Shown in pieces: positions 34,314-44,500 of a stretch of DNA of 64,000 nucleotides. Positions within the stretch are counted from its first letter, which is position 1. Each line of letters opens with the position of its first letter. Below the pieces are notes generated by a model that saw nothing but the letters and a program-made list of their open reading frames with translations, did not search any database and had not been told where the DNA came from. Source of the DNA: Pyrocephalus nanus (taxonomy: Eukaryota; Chordata; Aves; Passeriformes; Tyrannidae); NCBI GenBank assembly GCA_038380795.1, contig CM076280.1, forward strand, positions 6,435,501 to 6,499,500. The letters are read 5' to 3'. A program made the translations under genes and the position numbers.

Positions 34314-35630
34314 GTCAGTGCCAGACCCCCGGGGGTCCCGGGCGGGCACCGCGACACCGGCCGGGCACGGGGGGGAGCGGAGCTGAGCTGAGCGGGGCGG
34401 GGCGGGGGGGCTTTGCTGGGGGCGTGCAAGGGGTGCTGGAGGGGCTGCAGCGGTGCTGGAGCAGCCCGGTCCTGGGTCTGGGGTCCCCGGGAGGGGCTGG
34501 ATGCCGATGGGATGGGGGGAGGTGGGTTGGAGCTGGCGGTGGGGGGAGATCGATGGGAGCACCCCGGGGAGCAGCCCGCAAATGGCCTTGGTTGGGGAGT
34601 CCCAGGCCACGCTGCACCCCCCCCCGCCCAGCCCCCTCGCCAGCCCCGAACGGAGGGGGTCAGCATCCCCCGATCTCCTCCGGAGCAGTCACCTCCACAT
34701 CACCTTCACCCTGCGCCCGTGGGACCAGCACCGCGCCGGATCAGGCCCTGAGACCGTACCAAGGGCCAGTGCTGCCCGCAGCCCCCCATCACGATCACCA
34801 CAGCCCCCCACTGCCCTGCCAAGGCTGGTGCCAGCGGTCCTGGGGCTCAGCGCCCCCTGCAATTAGGGACCCAGGGGTCCGGCGCCCCCCAAACTCCGCA
34901 GGGGCCGCCCCAGGGCTTCGTCCCCGCAGAGCAGGGGGGACGTGACCCGGTGCCGGTTTCAGCCCAGCCATTCTTAGCCTCTGCCCTTTCGAGGCTGTAA
35001 CACGACCTGTCACCGGCCGCTGGCCCCTCTGGCCACAGGATGCCCCATCCCTGTACCCCGTCCAGCCGGTTTGGGGTGACGCACCGTGGCCAAGCATGTC
35101 GGGTGCTGCGGGGCTGGGTGTGGGCAGACGGGGTGGCCAGGCCCCCCCCCAGGTCCTTGGGGTGCAATAGGGTGCTGCAAACAGCTCCTTAGGTCATAGG
35201 GCACCCCTCTAAAAGCAGCCCGTGGGGAACTGGAGGTGCTGCCTCCATCACTCGGTGTACTGGTGGCACCGGGCATCCCAAAGGGGTTTCCGGCTGCCGG
35301 GCAGCACCCCGGGCACAGGGATGTGGGCAGGGCAGGGGAGGAAGCCGGACACGTCACGGCGCGTCACCCGGCACGGGGAAGCCCTCGCCGCAGCCGGATG
35401 CGGAGGGTGACTGCTGGAAGCCAGGTAAGTGATGGCTATGGAAGCAGAAATCCTGAGCTCCCTGTTTCAGGGTCAAGCCAGAGGTTGTGTCTTCCGTCCC
35501 ACCCTGCCCAGCTGGGACATGGAGCTGGGCACCATCATGGCCAAAAAGGGAGACCCTTTTTCTCCGAAAACACTTGATGACCTGTGTGTCCCTGATGTGC
35601 TGAGTTGTTTATCCTGCCCTTCCTTTGCAG
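34314..35630 (+). other. AK1: AK1 first intron; possible alternative first exon
   Basis: No coding exon is present. A strong donor (CCAG|GTAAGT at 35414/35415) follows a GC-rich stretch with CGTCAC motifs near 35352-35369 and may end an alternative untranslated first exon. Otherwise the stretch is unremarkable. Confidence 0.4.
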
Positions 35631-35663
35631 CCTTAAGTGCTCCTGTGCCTGGACCACAGCAGA

Positions 35664-38637
35664 ATGTCGACAGGTGAGTGATCCATTCCCCAGCATCCAT
35701 CCCCTCGGTCCCTCCTGCATCCATCCCCCTGCCATCCATCCCCCCTCCATCCAACCCCCCAGTATCCCCTGCATCCATCCTCCCTGTATCCATCTCCTCA
35801 TTGTCCCCTGCATCCATCCCCCCATTATCTCCTGCACCTATCCCCCCTGCATCCATCCCTTCTGCATTCCCCTCTGCCCCATGTATCCATTCCCTTAGTC
35901 CCTCTGCATCCCCTGCATTCCCCTTTCTCTCATACCTTATCTCCGCTGCCCCCTGCATCTACCCCCCTTACAGGCAGCTCCTGGTCCCCTTTGCATCCAT
36001 CACCTCCATCCCCGCCCTGTGTCCTTGTCTCCCTCCCTTCTGTCCATCCCCCATGTCCCTCCAGCCCCTCCATGTGCCCTTCGTCCCATTGGTCCCCACC
36101 AGCCACTTGGCTCTGTCCCCAGCCCCGGGGAATGCCGGGTGCCAGAGAAGCTGAAATTTCATCCAGCTGTAATCAGGAGATGGGAAAGTGGCCCCAGAGC
36201 AGCTCGACTTTATTTTTAGTTGTGCCTCCCCCTTGCCGTGGTGTCGCACCCTGGCACCGCCCCACACCACGACTGGGACAGATCCCACAGGTGGGAGGAA
36301 TCCTGTGCCAGGGCTCTGGGCAGGGGACAGGGCGGTGAGTGCCACCTGCACATTGGCCACCAGGTCCAGGGAGTGATGCTGGGGTTTAGGGACTTGGGTC
36401 ATGCCAGGTGCTCGAGGTGGCCAAGCCAGGCTGAGCCTGCCACAGCCCCTGTTAGCCCACCAGGGTGAGAAGCCATCCACAGGGATGGAGCCATGGACAG
36501 TGACGCCTCCGGGACACCACGTGGCAGTGGGATTCCAGCCCCATGGCCGAGGTGCCATGGGGTCTCTGTGCTCAGACATGTCCAAACATCCCAACCTGCC
36601 CAGGTGATGAGGACACACAGCTGCTTCCCTGTCCACCTTCCCCCCCAGGGCTCTGGGATCAGTCCCCTCCATCCCCAGGGATGCCTGCTCTGGATGTGGC
36701 ACCCCCTGGGGACACTTGGCTTACTGAAGGACTTTCTGGCTTTTGTTAATTATTTTTTTCCCTTCTCTCCTCCAGAAAAGCTCAAGCAGCACAAAATCAT
36801 CTTCGTGGTGGGTAAGTCCGTGTCCGGGTCTTGTCACTGGTGGGGTTAGCCCAGACCTTTTCCCTGCACCCCTAGGGTGGAAGCTGGGGCTGGAGGCTGA
36901 GACTGGGGCTGTTCCCAGGCACTGTGGGGTGGCCATGGCTCCAGCTTGGCTCCTTGAGGGTGGTGATGCCCTGGGTGCCATCAGGGTGTGGTGCCCACAT
37001 GGCAGCCCATGCCACCCCCAAGCATTTTGCAACCCCCAGCCCATCCCAGGAGCAGCTCTGTCCATCCATCTCATGCTGGGCTTGGGGACAAAGCCCCATG
37101 TCACCAAGCTCTGAGGACTCACACGGGTCCGTGCTGCTGCTCCCACACACCCCACCCTCTCCTCGCCCATGGCTTGGGGGACGTGTGTGCCTTGCAGGTG
37201 GCCCCGGCTCGGGGAAGGGGACGCAGTGTGAGAAGATTGTGCAGAAGTATGGCTACACCCACCTCTCCACGGGGGACCTGCTGCGGGCCGAGGTCAGCTC
37301 GGGCTCAGAGCGGGGCAAGAAGCTGCAGGCCATCATGGAGAAGGGAGAGCTGGTGCCCCTGGTGAGTCCACACGGGCACGGTGGGGCTGCCGGGGGTGTT
37401 GCATGCACATGGCTCGGGCATCTCTGTCCCTGCCACCCCAGGGTGGGGTTTGCAGCAGGGGTCAGCGGTGCTGGGTGGGGGGCACGTTGTCCATGTCAGC
37501 CACAGCAGCTCTGTCCTCCCCTCCCCAGGACACGGTGCTGGACATGCTGCGGGATGCCATGGTGGCCAAAGCGGACGTGTCCAAGGGCTTCCTTATCGAT
37601 GGATACCCCCGCGAGGTGAAGCAGGGAGAGGAGTTTGAGAAGAAGGTGAGTGCTGGTGCTATGCCATGCCATGCCATGCCATGCCATGCTGTGCCATGCC
37701 ACACACCGTCCTGGCACAGGGACTCCATCCAGCGGCAGCCTGGACTCCCCATTCCAATGAAGATCACATCCCAACCGGGTCTAAACTTGGCACCACCCCA
37801 ACCAGCAGGGCTCCCGGCCTTGGGAACAGCCTGTGCCCATGGTGCAGTGGGAGGGGCCAGAGTGTCCACGAGCTGACAGAGGGTGACAACAGTGCTGACA
37901 TGATGGTGATGGCAGAGAGCCAGTGCTTGGCCACGGTGTCCCTTTGCTTCCATCTGCACGGCTCTGGAGGCCACTGAAACAGTGGAGGGAGGCAGAGGAT
38001 GGCATGGGGGCATCTGTGACCCTCATGCTGAATACCACCATCTCTCCAAACCACACCACACCACCAACTTGGCTGGGTGACAACCATGTCCCCTCTGCCC
38101 ACAGATTGCCCCCCCCACGCTGCTGCTCTACGTGGATGCGGGGAAGGACACGATGGTGAAACGGCTGCTGAAGCGAGGTGAGACCAGCGGGAGGGTGGAT
38201 GACAATGAGGAGACCATCAAGAAGCGTTTGGAGACCTACTACAAGGCCACAGAGCCCGTCATTGCCTTCTACAAGAGCAGAGGCATCGTCCGCCAGGTGA
38301 GCAGGGATGTGCTCGTGCGGTCCCAGGGGAAGGAAAGTAATGGATGGGGATGATGAGGAAAAGGGGAAAACTCAGTCCTGGATAGTTTGAGGTGGGCTTG
38401 ACCACTCTCACTCCCAACATGGAGACTCCCTCCAAGGATGGCCTGCATCCCTTTGCCTTAAATGAGCCCCAGTCTCTCCACCCGTGGCCAAAATCCATCC
38501 TTGGAAGAGCTCCAGTTGCTCCCAGGGGAGAGCCCTCGGGTGATCCCCCCAGCTAACCCCCTCCGTACCAGCTCAACGCCGAGGGCTCCGTGGAGGAGGT
38601 TTTCCAGCAAGTCTGCACCCACCTCGACTGCCTGTAA
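35664..38637 (+). CDS. AK1: AK1, cytosolic adenylate kinase 1
   Basis: Six coding exons (35664-35673 within exon 35631-35673, 36776-36811, 37198-37361, 37529-37645, 38105-38296, 38572-38637, TAA) give 194 residues, the human length. The enzyme interconverts ATP + AMP and 2 ADP in the cytosol, mainly in muscle, brain and red cells. The P-loop is GGPGSGKGT with K22; the AMP-binding region has [12 protein letters not shown] and [10 protein letters not shown]; the short-type LID has [19 protein letters not shown]; the C-terminus is VCTHLDCL. The N-terminus [13 protein letters not shown] fits the chicken-type start, with ATG TCG ACA G spliced to AA AAG. The start is the first ATG after the untranslated part of that exon. 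All junctions are GT-AG and keep the frame. Confidence 0.97.
35690..35960 (+). repeat. CATCC-rich imperfect tandem repeat in AK1 intron
   Basis: Many CATCCATCCCC-type words with drifting spacers run through this pyrimidine-rich intron stretch. It is a degenerate minisatellite with no fixed unit length. Confidence 0.75.
37661..37700 (+). repeat. (ATGCC)n pentanucleotide microsatellite
   Basis: Six perfect ATGCC units in AK1 intron 4 are followed by two imperfect ones. Confidence 0.85.
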
Positions 38638-41290
38638 CCCACCCCCCGGCCCCACTCCCCCCAAGTGCACTCCAGCAGAGACAGCGGAAGCGGCTTTATC
38701 CTGTTTTCGTGGACGGAGCCATGCGGAGGAAATTTCAAGGACATTGTGTTTGGCTCTTTCCCGTCTCTCCCCAGTAAAGTTCACTTTAATGAACCCAGAC
38801 TTTATCTTTTTCTTCTGTCACAGGAAATGAGTTTTTCTTTCCAGAGATTTTTTTTTTTTTCTCCCCCTCTGACTCCCCCCTGCCCCTCTGGAGCTGATTA
38901 AGGGCAGGAAGCGGGTGTTTATCCCACCGGGGCAGTGGGATGCTGTGCTCGGAGGAAGGGAGGGAGCATCCCGACCGCTCGCCCCGGCTTCCCAATCCGT
39001 AGCCTGCAGGGAGCCTGTGGCTGCGTCCTACAGCCAATCCCGCTCACCCCGTCCCGTCCCACTTGCTGAGCCCCCTCGTGCTCTGGGGGTGTGTCAGCAT
39101 CTGAGCCGTGTCCTGCACATGCGTCCCTTCCCCTCCCTCCACTCTCCCGCTGGCTGCCAGAGGCTGGAGGCGACCGGATTTGGGATGGGGATTTCCACCA
39201 CTTTCATGCCTTGGCATTTCCTTGCTTCTTGTTGGCTGTCAGGGTTTTTTGGGGTATGTGGTGGCTGCACTGTGATGGTTCAGGGTGGCACAGTGCCACC
39301 CTGAGTAGGGTGCTCCCTGCCTGGGCACTTGCTGCCAGCAGTGCCAACTCTCAGTCTTGTCCCCAGGGGCTGAGGGATGTGCTGGGGATGCTCAGGTGAG
39401 CCTGGCCACCAGGCTGCACGTCCTGGTGGGTGGGGGACAGGGTAGGAGTCCTCATGAGAGTGAGTCACAGGCCCCCAGCAGGACCCAGTTGGGAGTGCTG
39501 GTGTGGAAGACAGGGGGTTTGGGGGGTCCCCAGCACCCACAGAGCTGCCCAGGCACAATGCCACAGCACAGGGGCTGTAGTGGGGCTTGGGGCCGGGATT
39601 TACCCAGCCACAGCGAGGGCAGGAGGCAGCAGAGCCACAACCCCAGCAGGGCCCCCCACCACTTACTTTTGGGCTGCTGGGAGCTGGGCACAGAGCCAGG
39701 GGGCTGGGGGTTGGGAGGGGCTGCAGTGCCGGGGTCAGCCAAGGCCACGAGGCCACGGAGCCAGAGTGGAGAAAGGAAGCGAGAGGGGGAAAAAACAAAA
39801 CTCCCCAAGACGAAAAACCCAAACCCGCCAGGCTCCGACGTCAGCCTTGTGCCCGGGGGGCGACGAGCCACCGGCAGAGCCCGGGGCACTGCGGGGAGGC
39901 AGGCGGGCAGGAAGGATGCAGCCATCCGGCCAGGGCTGGGATGCTGCCAGGACAGCGATCCAGGGCCAGGGCCGGCGGGCGTTTGCCTCGTGCCGGTGGG
40001 GACAAGGCATCAGGGGGGTCGGGTGGTTTGGGGCGCTGTGGCCTGAAGCTGGGGAGTGGGGTGGCCTGTCTCTCGTGTGCCTACCCCACATCCCTCTTTG
40101 GGTGTACTGTGAGTGTGCCTCAGTTTCCCCAGGTGGTGAGCAGGGCAGTGGGGCTGGGATGGAGGCCCTGCCTTTCTCCCCAGTACAGCCTCTGGGTGTT
40201 TGGGCTTGGGGGTTAGATGCTTTCCTTCTGTGTGGAAAGGCTGGGGCCACCCCATAAGCTGTGAGGGGAGAAGGATGGGTTGAATGGGGTGCAGGGGACT
40301 GCACATGCAGCCACCCCACAGTCACAGCCACCCCTCTCTGTCACCCTGCAGCTGCCACCATCCCCCTATCCATCATCGAGGGTCTCTTGCTCGTTACCCT
40401 GCGGTGTCACCGTGGAGAGAGGGATGCAGGAGGGCCAGGGGACCCTGTGCCTGGTCCCAGTCCCCATCGTTGACCCCATCCCCGGGTGAGCACCCGTCCC
40501 CGCGGTCCCCAGGAGATGGCAGTGCTCTGTCATGGGAGATGGCTCTGCTCACCCCGGTCACCGACATCTCCGGGGACATCCTGTCTGTGGGGACAAGCGT
40601 CGCTGGCTTCCATGGCAGGTCCACATTCTGTCCCCATGCCCGTGAACCGTGGGTCGGGATGGAAATCACCCCGGGGGATCTGTGCCCAGCCCCAGCTCGG
40701 GGGTCCCAGCCCCACCGATAGTCATGTGAGGGCTCTCTCTCCTCGGACAGTAGCCACTGGCACATGCGGAAGGAATGGGGCAGAGGTGCAGAAGGGGGTC
40801 CCTGGGTTCCCCCAAAGGCCCCATGGCTCCCACCTTGGCGGTGCTTGGCTGCGACCCCCTTTCCCAGACACCCCTGCCCCAAAGGATGTCCTGATCCCAA
40901 ACCTGCCTGCCAGGCAGGGGTATTCGGGCAGCCCTGTTTGTGGCCTGGCCAAGGGTGCAGGCAAGGCAGGCAGCAGTGCTGGGGGACCTCCACCTGCCCC
41001 ATGGCCCCACAATGGGTGTCCAGGGCCATGGGACAGCCCCTGGCCTGGGACATGGTGACCCCACTGAGGTGCTGGCTGAAAGCAGAGGGAGCTGAAAGTT
41101 GGGGGGCATCTCCCATCCCCATCGCTTGGGACAGCCCCTGTCCCCGTTGCCTGGGGTAGCCCCCCATACCCATCACTGGATGTAATTTGGGAGGGTTGGA
41201 CGTCACCAGAGCCCCTGTGTCCCACTCCCCCCACCAGTGCCAGCCCTGGGGGTCCCTGGGGACACCCACCCCGGGTACCAGCGCCCTCTC
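38638..41290 (+). other. AK1 3'UTR and AK1-ENG intergenic region
   Basis: The AK1 3'UTR has no AATAAA. AGTAAA near 38773 followed by a T-rich stretch is the best poly(A) candidate. From there to the ENG CpG island no exon was recognised. A CRE-like CGACGTCA lies near 39836, and a GTAAGT-type donor is readable on the minus strand near 39661-39670, but no convincing gene goes with them. Confidence 0.5.
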
Positions 41291-41546
41291 CCTGCTCAGA
41301 GCGCTCCCAGCGCGCCCCTCCAGAGGCGCAGCCCCGCAGGGCTCTGGGGGGAAACTGAGGCACGGCGCCTTCGGGGAAGGGGGGGTCCGTCCTCTCCGCC
41401 CCCCCCCCCGCCCCGCCGCCGGCCCTGCCCCAGCGCCGCCAGCGGCATTTCCTCCGCCGCGGACCCTCCTCCGAAGGGAGTCGGTTTCCTGCCGCTGCCG
41501 CCGCCCGCACTCCGCGCTGGCTCCCGGGGAGCGGCCGCAGGCGGAC
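41291..41546 (+). promoter_or_regulatory. ENG: ENG promoter and leader (CpG-rich, TATA-less)
   Basis: A GC-rich stretch directly upstream of the ENG start codon contains ETS-like TTTCC/TTCCTC words near 41448-41456 and no TATA box. The exact transcription start cannot be set from sequence. Confidence 0.55.
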
Positions 41547-44500
41547 ATGGCCCCCCGCGCCGCCCCGCTCCTGCCGCTGCTCCTGGCGCTGCTCGGCCGC
41601 CCGGGTGAGTGGGGATGGGGGGCACCGCAGGACGGGACCCCCGCGGTGGGGACCGCGGGACGGGACACCCGGGACGGGACAGCGGCGACTCTGGGTCGGT
41701 GGCCAAAGGGGTCCCGTCTGTGCCCGCACGGTGCCACCCCGAAGAACCGCCGGGGGAGGAGGTTTTGGGGGGCAGCCCCGAGGGTGGTGAGGGAAAAACC
41801 TACCCCGAGCTCCGGGAACACGCACAGCACAGCCCGGCCACTCCCTGGGACCCCCGAAATCCCGTCTGCGTCACCAGGGCGCGGGAGGTGTTGAAGACGC
41901 TGTTGCCGAGCCCCGGCCATGGCAATGACACCAGCGGGGTCTGGAGTGGCTTTGGTGGCCTCCCAGCACGGTGGGGTATGTGTGGAGGAGCTAATCAAAA
42001 CTGGGGACAAAAAAATGGGAAAAAAAAAAAACCATAAAGCCTTGCATGGGATATGAGGACGGACCTGGAGGGGAGGAATGGGAAAAAACATGCATGGGAC
42101 GTGGAAAAGGAGATGGACACTTGGCTGCCTCTGGAGCAGTTGGGTCACCCCGAGGTCCCTTCAGAGTCACAGGGGGGGAATTTCAAGGGGGTCATGCCCA
42201 GGGATATCGGAGCTGATGGAGGGCAGGGAGCTGGGTTTATGGGGACATGGCCTGCTGGCAGAGGGGAAAGGAGCTGGGAAGGCAGTGGCTGCCCAGGGGG
42301 CCAGAGTCAACGGCGCTGTGTGTCCTGGCTGGATCAGTCCCTCCCGGCCACCTCGGGGGCCAGCACTAGTGGGTGGCCCCACTGCCAGGCTTGACACCCA
42401 CTCTTATATCACAGCCTTGTAATATAAGTAGTGCCAGACAGTCCCTATTGGGTGAGGCTGTGCCATGTGGACCATGTCCCCCACAGCTGTGCCATGTGGT
42501 CCCTATCCTCATAGCTGAACAGTAAGTCTTACGTCCTGTGTAGCTGTGAGGCTCAATCCCCATCCTATAGCTGTGCCATACAGTCCCTGTCCTGTTTATA
42601 TGTGTGATAAGGTCTGTGCTCTCTGTAGCTGTGCCATGTGGTTCCCCATGTTGTGTAGATGTGCAAAAAGGTCCCTGTCCTCTGTAGCTATGGGGTCCAG
42701 TCCTCATCCTATATCTATAATGTGCTCTGCATCCTGTGTCGTGCCACAGAGGTCTTGTCCTCACTGTCTGTGATGTATAGTCCCTATACCACATAGCTGT
42801 GCCATCTGGTCCCCATCCTACACAGCTGTGCAATGTCATCCCTGTCTTACAGAGCTGTGCTATACAGTCTGTGTCCTTTGTATTTATCCCCTGCAGTCTC
42901 CATCCTATATGGCTGTGCCATATACACCCTAGCACGGCTGTGCTATGTGGGCTGAGTCCATATGGTGCCCATCCTGAGTGTCTGTCCCTACAGTCCCTGT
43001 CCTGTTTAGCTGTGCTGTATGATCCCCGTCCTACATAGCTGTGCTATACAGTCCCTATCCTATACAGCTGTTGTACACTGTCCCTGTCCCACGTAGCTGA
43101 GTGATGCAGTCTTTGTCCTGACTGTGCTCTACAGTCCCTAGCTGGCATAGCTGTGCCATACAGTCCTATGTAATGGAGCTATACAGTCCCTGTCATATGT
43201 ATCTGTGTCTGTATGGTCCCTGACCTGTGTCACGCTGCCATATAGACCATCTCCTATGGCCATACCACTCCTAACCTATGCAGCTGGGCTATATGGACCC
43301 TATTCTATGTGACTGTGCCATATTGTCCCTGTCCTATGTAGCTGTGCTGTATGGCCCCCATTCTGAGCAGCTGTGCTATATAGTCTGGGTCCTGCTTATC
43401 TGTGACATATTGTCGTTGTCCTGCCTACCTGTGCCACTCACCACATCCTGTCCAGTTGCTGCTTCGCCCTCACAGGGACCTGTGGGGCCAGGAGTGCCCA
43501 CAGAGGACCTGACCTGTGCCGTGGGACTGGGGTGCCCTCAGTGGGTGCAGTGCTGTGGGCACAGGCTTCCAGAGGTGGGGGTCTTCGTGCCCTTCAGCAG
43601 GGATCAGCGCTGCTCCCCACAGAGTGAGCACGGTGCTGAGTCATCCCTTCCCACCCCTGGGGAGAGGTTTCTCGGCACCCAGCTGACTTAGACAGGCAGG
43701 AATGATGTGGCTTGCGTCAGGCCCAAAGCTTGGTCCCATCCACCCTGTCATCTGGGCCCCAGTGCCACCTCTGTGTGGTCCAGCAGCCAGCAGTGGCTCG
43801 GAGGATGACGACTCCCTCTCAAGTTTGCAGTGCAGGGTCCATTCCCGTTCCTGATGGGGTCACCTGGGTCAGCTTGTTACACAAGTGCTGAGGCGACGCA
43901 GCCGGATGCAGGGATGCCAAAGTGGCGCTGCCCGTCCCATGGGCATCCTGCTCCGCCAGGTCCACCCCTGCCCTTCACCCCACACCCCAGCATTGGTCTC
44001 TGCCCAGAGCCTTTCATCTCCCAAAAACCCAGGAATTGTGCCATCAGCCCCGGGGGAGCCACAGTGGGACCATTCCTGCTCCCTGGTCTCAGCTGCGTCG
44101 AAGCAAGAGAGAGGGCAGGCGACTGGAAAAACATAAAGTGGATTTTCTTTCTTTCTTTCTTATAATTTTTTTTTTCCCTTTCCTGGAGTACAAAAATAAC
44201 AGTGCCCTTATCTGATCGCCCCGGCGGCCCAGCTGAGCCCCCTTATCTGATCCTGACATAATGCTGGAGCCCGCTGCCTTCCCCAGGGACAGACAGTGCC
44301 CGACTGGCACCGCTGCCCCGCATCCCCCTCCGCTGGCATCCCTGCCCCGTGCCAGGGGTGAGCCCAGCCATGGCCCCTGGCCCTGCCTGACCTCCCGGCA
44401 GGATGCTGCGGGAGGTGTGACGAGCTGCCCCGTCCTCTGCCCAGCAGTGCCGGGGCCACGCAGCCATGCCCAGTGCCGTCAGGGCAGGAGTGGAAGGGAA

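Noticed and set aside
39661..39840. Possible minus-strand exon ending at a GTAAGT-type donor near 39670
   Set aside because: One good donor and a CRE-like CGACGTCA nearby are not enough. The readable peptide is low-complexity and no matching acceptor or family was recognised.
40394..42148. A 584-codon minus-strand frame upstream of and across ENG exon 1
   Set aside because: It crosses a CpG island and intergenic DNA with no domain or family pattern. The plus-strand ENG signal peptide explains the conserved part.
42440..43440. CRISPR-like repeat array in ENG intron 1
   Set aside because: Spaced repeats of about 30 bp look superficially similar, but copies are diverged, spacers are not distinct, and the DNA is a vertebrate nuclear intron.
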